Assembly: GCA_964017155.1 (NCBI GenBank)
Contig: OZ024856.1
Span: 560,501 to 624,500, forward strand
Source of the DNA: Oasisia sp. SBJ-2009
Taxonomy: Eukaryota > Annelida > Polychaeta > Sabellida > Siboglinidae
Reading direction: 5' to 3'
Length of the DNA stretch: 64,000 bases
The notes beneath the pieces were generated by a model. The model was not told the origin of the DNA. It searched no databases and saw nothing but the letters and a program-made list of their open reading frames with translations. Below are positions 11,563-26,600 of this stretch, one piece after another. Within the stretch, counting starts at the first letter, position 1. Each line of letters begins with the position of its first letter. Both the position numbers and the translations under genes were made by a program.

Positions 11563-14500
11563 GTGCTTTTACGAGAGAGTGCTCGTGAAGGTACGCGCCC
11601 GCAAGTGTTGGCACTTATGTACAATTCGGGCCCACCTAAATTTTGGTATTATAACTGTATCTTTGCCAAAATTTGATACTTGATTTTGTTAATTCTATCA
11701 ATTATAATCATCTTGGGCATATTTATGTTTTATATACAGCGCGTCTTAGCAGACTTTTGAGGTCGAAAAGACAGCGTGGTCGGCATATAAAACTGTTTAT
11801 CGCTCATTTCATATGCACAGCGCAGTAACATGCATCGCTGCGCTTCCGACTGGCACAAATCGCGCTATCTTTTCGACCTCAAAAGTTTGCCAAGACGCGA
11901 TGTTTATAAAACATAAATACGCGCAAGATGATTATAAGTGAATGAATTAATTTAATCAAGTATCAAATGTTGGCAAAAATACTGATATAATAGCAACATT
12001 GAGGTGGGTCCGACTTGTACATAAGTGCCAAATAGTGAAATACTGAAAACAAAATGAGAGTATACGTGCTTTTATGAGAGAGTGCGCGTGAAGGTACGCG
12101 CCCGCAAGTGTAGGCATTTATGTACAAGTCGTGCACACCTCAATTTTGGTATTATAACTGTATCTTTGCCAACATTTGATACTTGATTTTGTTAATTCAA
12201 TCAATTATATTCATCTTGCGCATATTTATGTTTTATATACAGCGCGTCTTAGCAGACTTTTGAGGTCGAAAAGACAGCGTGGTCGGCATATAAAACTGTT
12301 TATCGCTCATTTCATATGCACAGCGCAGTAACATGCACCGCTGCGCTTGCGACTGGCACAAATCGCGCTATCTTTTCGACCTCAACAGTTTGCCAAGACG
12401 CGATGTTTATAAAATATAAATACGCGCAAGATGATTATAATTGAATGAATTAATTTAATCAAGTATCAAATGTTGGCAAAAATACTTATATAATAGCAAA
12501 ATTGAGGTGGGTCCGACTTGTACATAAGTGCCAAATAGTGAAATACTGAAAACAAATTGAGAGTATACGTGCTTTTATGAGAGAGTGCGCGTGAAGGTAC
12601 GCGCCCGCAAGTGTAGGCATTTATGTACAATTCGGGCCCACCTCAATTTTGGTATTATAACTGTATCTTTGCCAACATTTGATACTTGATTTTGTTAATT
12701 CAATCAATTATATTCATCTTGCGCATTTTTATGTTTTATATACAGCGCGTCTTAGCAGACTTTTGAGGTCGAAAAGACAGCGTGGTCGGCATAAACAAAC
12801 TGTTTATCGCTCATTTCATATGCACAGCGTAGTAACATGCACCGCTGCGCTTGCGACTGGCACAAATCGCGCTGTCTTTTCGACCTCAAAAGTTTGCCAA
12901 GACGCGCTGTTTATAAAACATAAATACCCGCAAGATGATTATAATTGAATGAATTAATTTAATCAAGTATCAAATGTTGGCAAAAATACTGATATAATAG
13001 CAACATTGAGGTGGGTCCGACTTGTACATAAGTGTCAAATAGTGAAATACTGAAAACAAATTGAGAGCATACGTGCTTTTATGAGAGAGTGCGCGTGAAA
13101 GTACGCGCCCGCAAGTGTAGGCATTGATGTACAAGTCGGGCCCACCTCAATTTTGGTATTATAACTGTATCTTTGCCAACATTTGATACTTGATTTTGTT
13201 AATTCAATCAATTATAATCATCTTGCGCATATTAATGTTTTATATACAGCGCATCTTAGCAGACTTTTGAGGTCGAAAAGACAGCGTGGTCGACATAAAA
13301 AACTGTTTATCGCTCATTTCATATGCACAGCGCAGTAACATGCACCGCTGCGCTTGCGACTGGCACAAATCGCGCTGTCTTTTCGACCTCAAAGGTTTGC
13401 CAAGACGCGCTGTTTATAAAACATAAATACCCGCAAGATGATTATAATTGAATGAATTAATTTAATCAAGTATCAAATGTTGGCAAAAATACTGATATAA
13501 TAGCAACATTGAGGTGGGTCCGACTTGCACATAAGTGCTAAATAGTGAAATACTGAAAACAATTGAGAGTATACGTGCTTTTACGAGAGAGTGCTCGTGA
13601 AGGTACGCGCCCGCAAGTGTTGGCACTTATGTACAATTCGGGCCCACCTAAATTTTGGTATTATAACTGTATCTTTGCCAAAATTTGATACTTGATTTTG
13701 TTAATTCTATCAATTATAATCATCTTGGGCATATTTATGTTTTATATACAGCGCGTCTTAGCAGACTTTTGAGGTCGAAAAGACAGCGTGGTCGGCATAT
13801 AAAACTGTTTATCGCTCATATCATATGCACAGCGCAGTAACATGCATCGCTGCGCTTCCGACTGGCACAAATCGCGCTATCTTTTCGACCTCAAAAGTTT
13901 GCCAAGACGCGATGTTTATAAAACATAAATACGCGCAAGATGATTATAATTGAATGAATTAATTTAATCAAGTATCAAATGTTGGCAAAAATACTGATAT
14001 AATAGCAACATTGAGGTGGGTCCGACTTGTACATAAGTGCCAAATAGTGAAATACTGAAAACAAAATGAGAGTATACGTGCTTTTATGAGAGAGTGCGCG
14101 TGAAGGTACGCGCCCGCAAGTGTAGGCATTTATGTACAAGTCGTGCACACCTCAATTTTGGTATTATAACTGTATCTTTGCCAACATTTGATACTTGATT
14201 TTGTTAATTCAATCAATTATATTCATCTTGCGCATATTTATGTTTTATATACAGCGCGTCTTAGCAGACTTTTGAGGTCGAAAAGACAGCGTGGTCGGCA
14301 TATAAAACTGTTTATCGCTCATTTCATATGCACAGCGCAGTAACATGCACCGCTGCGCTTGCGACTGGCACAAATCGCGCTATCTTTTCGACCTCAACAG
14401 TTTGCCAAGACGCGATGTTTATAAAATATAAATACGCGCAAGATGATTATAATTGAATGAATTAATTTAATCAAGTATCAAATGTTGGCAAAAATACTTA

Positions 14501-15586
14501 TATAATAGCAAAATTGAGGTGGGTCCGACTTGTACATAAGTGCCAAATAGTGAAATACTGAAAACAAATTGAGAGTATACGTGCTTTTATGAGAGAGTGC
14601 GCGTGAAGGTACGCGCCCGCAAGTGTAGGCATTTATGTACAATTCGGGCCCACCTCAATTTTGGTATTATAACTGTATCTTTGCCAACATTTGATACTTG
14701 ATTTTGTTAATTCAATCAATTATATTCATCTTGCGCATTTTTATGTTTTATATACAGCGCGTCTTAGCAGACTTTTGAGGTCGAAAAGACAGCGTGGTCG
14801 GCATAAACAAACTGTTTATCGCTCATTTCATATGCACAGCGTAGTAATATGCACCGCTGCGCTTGCGACTGGCACAAATCGCGCTGTCTTTTCGACCTCA
14901 AAAGTTTGCCAAGACGCGCTGTTTATAAAACATAAATACCCGCAAGATGATTATAATTGAATGAATTAATTTAATCAAGTATCAAATGTTGGCAAAAATA
15001 CTGATATAATAGCAACATTGAGGTGGGTCCGACTTGTACATAAGTGTCAAATAGTGAAATACTGAAAACAAATTGAGAGCATACGTGCTTTTATGAGAGA
15101 GTGCGCGTGAAGGTACGCGCCCGCAAGTGTAGGCATTGATGTACAAGTCGGGCCCACCTCAATTTTGGTATTATAACTGTATCTTTGCCAACATTTGATA
15201 CTTGATTTTGTTAATTCAATCAATTATAATCATCTTGCGCATATTAATGTTTTATATACAGCGCATCTTAGCAGACTTTTGAGGTCGAAAAGACAGCGTG
15301 GTCGACATAAAAAACTGTTTATCGCTCATTTCATATGCACAGCGCAGTAACATGCACCGCTGCGCTTGCGACTGGCACAAATCGCGCTGTCTTTTCGACC
15401 TCAAAGGTTTGCCAAGACGCGCTGTTTATAAAACATAAATACCCGCAAGATGATTATAATTGAATGAATTAATTTAATCAAGTATCAAATGTTGGCAAAA
15501 ATACTGATATAATAGCAACATTGAGGTGGGTCCGACTTGCACATAAGTGCTAAATAGTGAAATACTGAAAACAATTGAGAGTATAC
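11563..15586. repeat. Tandem duplication of a 2012-bp tetramer
   Basis: U24-U27 (11563-13574) and U28-U31 (13575-15586) match at an offset of 2012. Differences seen by eye are few: attataagtg near 11934, ctcatatcat near 13816, agtaatatg near 14844, and gtgaaagtac near 13095 against gtgaaggtac in the partner. Both copies contain the unit with gcatttttatg in the left arm, which becomes the dominant type at the right end of the window. Confidence 0.88.
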
Positions 15587-18500
15587 GTGCTTTTACGAGA
15601 GAGTGCTCGTGAAGGTACGCACCCGCAAGTGTTGGCACTTATGTACAATTCGGGCCCACCTAAATTTTGGTATTATAACTGTATCTTTGCCAAAATTTGA
15701 TACTTGATTTTGTTAATTCTATCAATTATAATCATCTTGGGCATATTTATGTTTTATATACAGCGCGTCTTAGCAGACTTTTGAGGTCGAAAAGACAGCG
15801 TGGTCGGCATATAAAACTGTTTATCGCTCATTTCATATGCACAGCGCAGTAACATGCATCGCTGCGCTTCCGACTGGCACAAATCGCGCTATCTTTTCGA
15901 CCTCAAAAGTTTCCCAAGACGCGATGTTTATAAAACATAAATACGCGCAAGATGATTATAATTGAATGAATTAATTTAATCAAGTATCAAATGTTGGCAA
16001 AAATACTGATATAATAGCAACATTGAGGTGGGTCCGACTTGTACATAAGTGCCAAATAGTGAAATACTGAAAACAAAATGAGAGTATACGTGCTTTTATG
16101 AGAGAGTGCGCGTGAAGGTACGCGCCCGCAAGTGTAGGCATTTATGTACAAGTCGTGCACACCTCAATTTTGGTATTATAACTGTATCTTTGCCAACATT
16201 TGATACTTGATTTTGTTAATTCAATCAATTATATTCATCTTGCGCATATTTATGTTTTATATACAGCGCGTCTTAGCAGACTTTTGAGGTCGAAAAGACA
16301 GCGTGGTCGGCATATAAAACTGTTTATCGCTCATTTCATATGCACAGCGCAGTAACATGCACCGCTGCGCTTGCGACTGGCACAAATCGCGCTATCTTTT
16401 CGACCTCAAAAGTTTGCCAAGACGCGATGTTTATAAAACATAAATACGCGCAAGATGATTATAATTGAATTAATTAATTTAATCAAGTATCAAATGTTGG
16501 CAAAAATACTGATATAATAGCAACATTGAGGTGGGTCCGACTTGTACATAAGTGCTAAATAGTGAAATACTGAAAACAATTGAGAGTATACGTGCTTTTA
16601 CGAGAGAGTGCTCGTGAAGGTACGCGCCCGCAAGTGTTGGCACTTATGTACAATTCGGGCCCACCTAAATTTTGGTATTATAACTGTATCTTTGCCAAAA
16701 TTTGATACTTGATTTTGTTAATTCTATCAATTATAATCATCTTGGGCATATTTATGTTTTATATACAGCGCGTCTTGGCAGACTTTTGAGGTCGAAAAGA
16801 CAGCGTGGTCGGCATTTAAAACTGTTTATCGCTCATTTCATATGCACAGCGCAGTAACATGCACCGCTGCGCTTGCGACTGGCACAAATCGCGCTACCTT
16901 TTCGACCTCAAAAGTTTGCCAAGACGCGCTGTTTATAAAACATAAATACGCGCAAGATGATTATAATTGAATTAATTAATTTAATCAAGTATCAAATGTT
17001 GGCAAAAATACTGATATAATAGCAACATTGAGGTGGGTCCGACTTGTACATTAGTGCCAAATAGTGAAATACTGAAAACAAAATGAGAGTATACGTGCTT
17101 TTATGAGAGAGTGCGCGTGAAGGTACGCGCCCGCAAGTGTAGGCATTGATGTACAAGTCGGGCCGACCTCAATTTTGGTATTATAACTGTATCTTTGCCA
17201 ACATTTGATACTTGATTTTGTTAATTCAATCAATTATAATCATCTTGCGCATATTAATGTTTTATATACAGCGCATCTTAGCAGACTTTTGAGGTCGAAA
17301 AGACAGCGTGGTCGGCATAAAAAACTGTTTATCGCTCATTTCATATGCACAGCGCAGTAACATGCACCGCTGCGCTTGCGACTGGCACAAACCGTGCTAT
17401 CTTTTCGACCTCAAAAGTTTGCCAAGACGCGCTGTTTATAAAACATAAATACGCGCAAGATGATTATAATTGAATGAATTAATTTAATCAAGTATCAAAT
17501 GTTGGCAAAAATACTGATATAATAGCAACATTGAGGTGGGTCCGACTTGTACATAAGTGCCAAATAGTGAAATACTGAAAACAATTGAGAGTATACGTGC
17601 TTTTATGAGAGAGTGCGCGTGAAGGTACGCGCCCGCAAGTGTAGGCATTGATGTACAAGTCGGGCCCACCTCAATTTTGGTATTATAACTGTATCTTTGC
17701 CAACATTTGATACTTGATTTTGTTAATTCAATCAATTATAATCATCTTGCGCATATTAATGTTTTATATACAGCGCATCTTAGCAGACTTTTGAGGTCGA
17801 AAAGACAGCGTGGTCGACATAAAAAACTGTTTATCGCTCATTTCATATGCACAGCGCAGTAACATGCACCGCTGCGCTTGCGACTGGCACAAATCGCGCT
17901 GTCTTTTCGACCTCAAAGGTTTGCCAAGACGCGCTGTTTATAAAACATAAATACCCGCAAGATGATTATAATTGAATGAATTAATTTAATCAAGTATCAA
18001 ATGTTGGCAAAAATACTGATATAATAGCAACATTGAGGTGGGTCCGACTTGTACATAAGTGCCAAATAGTGAAATACTGAAAACAAAATGAGAGTATACG
18101 TGCTTTTATGAGAGAGTGCGCGTGAAGGTACGCGCCCGCAAGTGTAGGCATTTATGTACAAGTCGTGCACACCTCAATTTTGGTATTATAACTCTATCTT
18201 TGCCAACATTTGATACTTGATTTTATTAATTCAATCAATTATATTCATCTTGCGCATATTTATGTTTTATATACAGCGCGTCTTAGCAGACTTTTGAGGT
18301 CGAAAAGACAGCGTGGTCGGCATATAAAACTGTTTATCGCTCATTTCATATGCACAGCGCAGTAACATGCACCGCTGCGCTTGCGACTGGCACAAATCGC
18401 GCTATCTTTTCGACCTCAAAAGTTTGCCAAGACGCGCTGTTTATAAAATATAAATACGCGCAAGATGATTATACTTGAATTAATTAATTTAATCAAGTAT

Positions 18501-20612
18501 CAAATGTTGGCAAAAATACTGATATAATAGCAACATTGAGGTGGGTCCGACTTGTACATAAGTGCCAAATAGTGAAATACTGAAAACAAAATGAGAGTAT
18601 ACGTGCTTTTATGAGAGAGTGCGCGTGAAGGTACGCGCCCGCAAGTGTAGGCATTTATGTACAAGTCGTGCACACCTCAATTTTGGTATTATAACTGTAT
18701 CTTTGCCAACATTTGATACTTGATTTTGTTAATTCAATCAATTAAATTCATCTTGCGCATATTTATGTTTTATATACAGCGCGTCTTAGCAGACTTTTGA
18801 GGTCGAAAAGACAGCGTGGTCGGCATATAAAACTGTTTATCGCTCATTTCATATGCACAGCGCAGTAACATGCACCGCTGCGCTTGCGACTGGCACAAAT
18901 CGCGCTATCTTTTCGACCTCAAAAGTTTGCCAAGACGCGATGTTTATAAAACATAAATACGCGCAAGATGATTATAATTGAATTAATTAATTTAATCAAG
19001 TATCAAATGTTGGCAAAAATACTGATATAATAGCAACATTGAGGTGGGTCCGACTTGTACATAAGTGCTAAATAGTGAAATACTGAAAACAATTGAGAGT
19101 ATACGTGCTTTTACGAGAGAGTGCTCGTGAAGGTACGCGCCCGCAAGTGTTGGCACTTATGTACAATTCGGGCCCACCTAAATTTTGGTATTATAACTGT
19201 ATCTTTGCCAAAATTTGATACTTGATTTTGTTAATTCTATCAATTATAATCATCTTGGGCATATTTATGTTTTATATACAGCGCGTCTTGGCAGACTTTT
19301 GAGGTCGAAAAGACAGCGTGGTCGGCATTTAAAACTGTTTATCGCTCATTTCATATGCACAGCGCAGTAACATGCACCGCTGCGCTTGCGACTGGCACAA
19401 ATCGCGCTACCTGTTCGACCTCAAAAGTTTGCCAAGACGCGCTGTTTATAAAACATAAATACGCGCAAGATGATTATAATTGAATTAATTAATTTAATCA
19501 AGTATCAAATGTTGGCAAAAATACTGATATAATAGCAACATTGAGGTGGGTCCGACTTGTACATTAGTGCCAAATAGTGAAATACTGAAAACAAAATGAG
19601 AGTATACGTGCTTTTATGAGAGAGTGCGCGTGAAGGTACGCGCCCGCAAGTGTAGGCATTGATGTACAAGTCGGGCCGACCTCAATTTTGGTATTATAAC
19701 TGTATCTTTGCCAACATTTGATACTTGATTTTGTTAATTCAATCAATTATAATCATCTTGCGCATATTAATGTTTTATATACAGCGTATCTTAGCAGACT
19801 TTTGAGGTCGAAAAGACAGCGTGGTCGGCATAAAAAACTGTTTATCGCTCATTTCATATGCACAGCGCAGTAACATGCACCGCTGCGCTTGCGACTGGCA
19901 CAAACCGTGCTATCTTTTCGACCTCAAAAGTTTGCCAAGACGCGCTGTTTATAAAACATAAATACGCGCAAGATGATTATAATTGAATGAATTAATTTAA
20001 TCAAGTATCAAATGTTGGCAAAAATACTGATATAATAGCAACATTGAGGTGGGTCCGACTTGTACATAAGTGCCAAATAGTGAAATACTGAAAACAATTG
20101 AGAGTATACGTGCTTTTATGAGAGAGTGCGCGTGAAGGTACGCGCCCGCAAGTGTAGGCATTGATGTACAAGTCGGGCCCACCTAAATTTTGGTATTATA
20201 ACTGTATCTTTGCCAACATTTGATACTTGATTTTGTTAATTCAATCAATTATAATCATCTTGCGCATATTAATGTTTTATATACAGCGCATCTTAGCACA
20301 CTTTTGAGGTCGAAAAGACAGCGTGGTCGGCATAAAAAACTGTTTATCGCTCATTTCATATACACAGCGCAGTAACATGCATCGCTGCGCTTGCGACTGG
20401 CACAAATCGCGCTATCTTTTCGACCTCAAAAGTTTGCCAAGACGCGATGTTTATAAAACATAAATACGCGCAAGATGATTATAATTGAATGAATTAATTT
20501 AATCAAGTATCAAATGTTGGCAAAAATACTTATATAATAGCAAAATTGAGGTGGGTCCGACTTGTACATAAGTGCCAAATAGTGAAATACTGAAAACAAA
20601 TTGAGATTATAC
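15587..20612. repeat. Pentamer order, about 2513 bp, partly duplicated
   Basis: U33 to early U36 (16090 to about 17665) recurs as U38 to early U41 (18603 to about 20180) at an offset of 2513. Shared rare changes are gcgtcttggcagac (about 16772 and 19285), gctacct in the right arm of U34 and U39, and gtcgggccgacctc (about 17157 and 19672). The last class A unit of the window is U39 at 19105. Confidence 0.82.
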
Positions 20613-23600
20613 GTGCTTTTATGAGAGAGTGCGCGTGAAGGTACGCGCCCGCAAGTGTAGGCATTTATGTACAAGTCGGGCCCACCTCAATTTTGGTATT
20701 ATAATTGTATCTTTGCAAAAATGTGATAATTGATTTTGTTAATTCTATCAAGTATAATCATCTTGCGCATATTTATGTTTTATATACAGTGCGTCTTAGC
20801 AGACTTTTGAGGTCGAAAAGACACCGCGGTCGGTATAAACAAACTGTTTATCGTTTATTTCATATGCTCAGCGCAGTAACATGCACCGCTGCGCTTGCGA
20901 CTGGCACAAATCGCGCTGTCTTTTCGACCTCAAAAGTTTGCCAAGACGCGCTGTTTATAAAACATAAATACCCGCAAGATGATTATAATTGAATGAAATA
21001 ATTTAATCAAGTATCAAATGTTGGCAAAAATACTGATATAATAGCAACATTGAGGTGGGACCGACTTGTACATAAGTGCCAAATAGTGAAATAGTGAAAA
21101 CAAATTGAGAGTATACGTGCTTTTATGAGAGAGTGCGCGTGAAGGTACGCGCCCGCAAGTGTAGGCATTGATATACAAGTCGGGCCCACCTCAATTTTGG
21201 TATTATAATTGTATCTTTGCAAAAATGTGATACTTGATTTTGTTAATTCTATCAAGTATAATCATCTTGCGCATATTTATGTTTTATATACAGTGCGTCT
21301 TAGCAGACTTTTGAGGTCGAAAAGACACCGCGGTCGGTATAAACAAACTGTTTATCGTTTATTTCATATGCTCAGCGCAGTAACATGCACCGCTCCGCTT
21401 GCGACTGGCACAAATCGCGCTGTCTTTTCGACCTGAATAGTTTGCCAAGACGCTCTGTTTATAAAACATAAATACCCGCAAGATGATTATAATTGAATGA
21501 ATTAATTTAATCAAGTATCAAATGTTGGCAAAAATACTGATATAATAGCAACATTGAGGTGGGTCCGACTTGTACATAAGTGTCAAATAGTGAAATACTG
21601 AAAACAAATTGAGAGCATACGTGCTTTTATGAGAGAGTGCGCGTGAAGGTACGCGCCCGCAAGTGTAGGCATTGATGTACAAGTCGGGCCCACCTCAATT
21701 TTGGTATTATAACTGTATCTTTGCCAAAATTTGATACTTGATTTTGTTAATTCAATCAATTATAATCATCTTGCGCATGTTAATGTTTTATATACAGCGC
21801 ATCTTAGCAGACTTTTGAGGTCGAAAAGACAGCGTGGTCAGCATAAAAAACAGTTTATCGCTCATTTCATATGCACAGCCCAGTAACATGCACCGCTGCG
21901 CTTGCGACTGGCACAAATCGCGCTATCTTTTCGACCTCAAAAGTTTGCCAAGACGCGCTGTTTATAAAACATAAATACGCGCAAGATGATTATAATTGAA
22001 TGAATTAATTTAATCAAGTATCAAATGTTGGCAAAAATACTGATATAATAGCAACATTGAGGTGGGACCGACTTGTACATAAGTGCCAAATAGTGAAATA
22101 CTGAAAACAATTGAGAGTATACGTGCTTTTATGAGAGAGTGCGCGTGAAGGTACGTGCCCGCAAGTGTAGGCATTGATGTACAAGTCGGGCCCACCTCAA
22201 TTTTGCTATTATAACTGTATCTATGCCAACATTTGATACTTGATTTTGTTAATTCAATCAATTATAATCACCTTGCGCATATTAATGTTTTACATACAGC
22301 GCGTCTTAGCAGACTTTTGAGGTCGAAAAGACAGCGTGGTCGGCATATAAAACTGTTTATCGCTCATTTCATATGCACAGCGCAGTAACATGCATCGCTG
22401 CGCTTGCGACTGGCACAAATCGCGCTATCTTTTCGAACTCAAAAGTTTGCCAAGACGCGATGTTTATAAAACATAAATACGCGCAAGATGATTATAATTG
22501 AATTAATTAATTTAATCAAGTATCAAATGTTGGCAAAAATACTGATATAATAGCAACATTGAGGTGGGTCCGACTTGTACATAAGTGCCAAATAGTGAAA
22601 TACTGAAAACAAAATGACAGTATACGTGCTTTTATGAGAGAGTGCGCGTGAAGGTACGCGCCCGCAAGTGTAGGCATTGATGTACAAGTCGTGCACACCT
22701 CAATTTTGGTATTATAACTGTATCTTTGCCAACATTTGATACTTGATTTTGTTAATTCAATCAATTATATTCATCTTGCGCATATTTATGTTTTATATAC
22801 AGCGCGTCTTAGCAGACTTTTGAGGTCGAAAATACAGCGTGGTCGGCATATAAAACTGTTTATCGCTCATTTCATATGCACAGCGCAGTAACATGCACCG
22901 CTGCGCTTGCGACTGGCACAAATCGCGCTATCTTTTCGACCTCAAAAGTTTGCCAAGACGCGCTGTTTATAAAATATAAATACGCGCAAGATGATTATAA
23001 TTGAATTAATTAATTTAATCAAGTATCAAATGTTGGCAAAAATACTGATATAATAGCAACATTGAGGTGGGTCCGACTTGTACATTAGTGCCAAATAGTG
23101 AAATACTGAAAACAAAATGAGAGTATACGTGCTTTTATGAGAGAGTGCGCGTGAAGGTACGCGCCCGCAAGTGTAGGCATTTATGTACAAGTCGGGCCCA
23201 CCTAAATTGTGGTATTATAACTGTATCTTTGCCAAAATTTGATACTTGATTTTGTTAATTCAATCAATTATAATCATCTTGCGCATATTAATGTTTTATA
23301 TACAGCGCATCTTAGCAGACTTTTGAGGTCGAAAAGACAGCGTGGTCGGCATAAAAAACTGTTTATCGCTCATTTCATATACACAGCGCAGTAACATGCA
23401 CCGCTGCGCTTGCGACTGGCACAAATCGCGCTATCTTTTCGACCTCAACAGTTTGCCAAGACGCGATGTTTATAAAATATAAATACGCGCAAGATGATTA
23501 TAATTGAATGAATTAATTTAATCAAGTATCAAATGTTGGCAAAAATACTTATATAATAGCAAAATTGAGGTGGGTCCGACTTGTACATAAGTGCCAAATA

Positions 23601-26600
23601 GTGAAATACTGAAAACAAATTGAGAGTATACGTGCTTTTATGAGAGAGTGCGCGTGAAGGTACGCGCCCGCAAGTGTAGGCATTTATGTACAAGTCGTGC
23701 ACACCTCAATTTTGGTATTATAGCTGTATCTTTGCCAACATTTGATACTTGATTTTGTTAATTCAATCAATTATATTCATCTTGCGCATTTTTACGTTTT
23801 ATATACAGCGGGTCTTAGCAGACTTTTGAGGTCGAAAAGACAGCGTGGTCGGCATATAAAACTGTTTATCGCTCATTTCATATGCACAGCCCAGTAACAT
23901 GCACCGCTGCGCTTGCGACTGGCACAAATAGCGCTACCTTTTCGACCTCAAAAGTTTGCCAAGACGCGCTGTTTATAAAACATAAATACGCGCAAGATGA
24001 TTATAATTGAATTATTTAATTTAATCAAGTATCAAATGTTGGCAAAAATACTGATATAATAGTAACATTGAGGTGGGTCCGACTTGTACATTAGTGCCAA
24101 ATAGTGAAATACTGAAAACAAAATGAGAGTATACGTGCTTTTATGAGAGAGTGCGCGTGAAAGTACGCGCCCGCAAGTGTAGGCATTGATGTACATGTCG
24201 GGCCCACCTCAATTTTGGTATTATAACTGTATCTTTGCCAAAATTTGATACTTGATTTTGTTAATTCAATCAATTATAATCATCTTGCGCATGTTAATGT
24301 TTTATATACAGCGCATCTTAGCAGACTTTTGAGGTCGAAAAGACAGCGTGGTCAGCATAAAAAACAGTTTATCGCTCATTTCATATGCACAGCCCAGTAA
24401 CATGCACCGCTGCGCTTGCGACTGGCACAAATCGCGCTATCTTTTCGACCTCAAAAGTTTGCCAAGACGCGCTGTTTATAAAACATAAATACGCGCAAGA
24501 TGATTATAATTGAATGAATTAATTTAATCAAGTATCAAATGTTGGCAAAAATACTGATATAATAGCAACATTGAGGTGGGACCGACTTGTACATAAGTGC
24601 CAAATAGTGAAATACTGAAAACAATTGAGAGTATACGTGCTTTTATGAGAGAGTGCGCGTGAAGGTACGTGCCCGCAAGTGTAGGCATTGATGTACAAGT
24701 CGGGCCCACCTCAATTTTGCTATTATAACTGTATCTATGCCAACATTTGATACTTGATTTTGTTAATTCAATCAATTATAATCACCTTGCGCATATTAAT
24801 GTTTTACATACAGCGCGTCTTAGCAGACTTTTGAGGTCGAAAAGACAGCGTGGTCGGCATATAAAACTGTTTATCGCTCATTTCATATGCACAGCGCAGT
24901 AACATGCATCGCTGCGCTTGCGACTGGCACAAATCGCGCTATCTTTTCGACCTCAAAAGTTTGCCAAGACGCGATGTTTATAAAACATAAATACGCGCAA
25001 GATGATTATAATTGAATTAATTAATTTAATCAAGTATCAAATGTTGGCAAAAATACTGATATAATAGCAACATTGAGGTGGGTCCGACTTGTACATAAGT
25101 GCCAAATAGTGAAATACTGAAAACAAAATGAGAGTATACGTGCTTTTATGAGAGAGTGCGCGTGAAGGTACGCGCCCGCAAGTGTAGGCATTTATGTACA
25201 AGTCGTGCACACCTCAATTTTGGTATTATAACTGTATCTTTGCCAACATTTGATACTTGATTTTGTTAATTCAATCAATTATATTCATCTTGCGCATATT
25301 TATGTTTTATATACAGCGCGTCTTAGCAGACTTTTGAGGTCGAAAAGACAGCGTGGTCGGCATATAAAACTGTTTATCGCTCATTTCATATGCACAGCGC
25401 AGTAACATGCACCGCTGCGCTTGCGACTGGCACAAATCGCGCTATCTTTTCGACCTCAAAAGTTTGCCAAGACGCGCTGTTTATAAAACATAAATACGCG
25501 CAAGATGATTATAATTGAATGAATTAATTTAATCAAGTATCAAATGTTGGCAAAAATACTGATATAATAGCAACATTGAGGTGGGACCGACTTGTACATA
25601 AGTGCCAAATAGTGAAATACTGAAAACAATTGAGAGTATACGTGCTTTTATGAGAGAGTGCGCGTGAAGGTACGTGCCCGCAAGTGTAGGCATTGATGTA
25701 CAAGTCGGGCCCACCTCAATTTTGCTATTATAACTGTATCTATGCCAACATTTGATACTTGATTTTGTTAATTCAATCAATTATATTCATCTTGCGCATA
25801 TTTATGTTTTATATACAGCGCGTCTTAGCAGACTTTTGAGGTCGAAAAGACAGCGTGGTCGGCATATAAAACTGTTTATCGCTCATTTCATATGCACAGC
25901 GCAGTAACATGCATCGCTGCGCTTGCGACTGGCACAAATCGCGCTATCTTTTCGACCTCAAAAGTTTGCCAAGACGCGATGTTTATAAAACATAAATACG
26001 CGCAAGATGATTATAATTGAATGAATTAATTTAATCAAGTATCAAATGTTGGCAAAAATACTGATATAATAGCAACATTGAGGTGGGTCCGACTTGTACA
26101 TAAGTGCCAAATAGTGAAATACTGAAAACAAATTGAGAGTATACGTGCTTTTATGAGAGAGTGCGCGTGAAGGTACGCGCCCGCAAGTGTAGGCATTTAT
26201 GTACAAGTCGGGCCCACCTCAATTTTGGTATTATAATTGTATCTTTGCAAAAATGTGATACTTGATTTTGTTAATTCTATCAAGTATAATCATCTTGCAC
26301 ATATTTATGTTTTATATATAGTGCGTCTTAGCAGACTTTTGAGGTCGAAAAGACACCGCGGTCGGTATAAACAAACTGTTTATCGTTTATTTCATATGCT
26401 CAGCGCAGTAACATGCACCGCTGCGCTTGCGACTGGCACAAATCGCGCTGTCTTTTCGACCTCAAAGGTTTGCCAAGACGCGCTGTTTATAAAACATAAA
26501 TACCCGCAAGATGATTATAATTGAATGAATTAATTTAATCAAGTATCAAATGTTGGCAAAAATACTGATATAATAGCAACATTGAGGTGGGACCGACTTG

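Noticed and set aside
12679..12948. Recurring 69-98-codon open frames on the plus strand (for example here, 45380-45649, 62494-62763), running from left arm through spacer A into right arm
   Set aside because: They recur because the repeat unit recurs. Related units are interrupted by stops or shifted, and frame-neutral and frame-breaking changes are tolerated alike. There is no splice, promoter or domain signal, and the product resembles no family I know.
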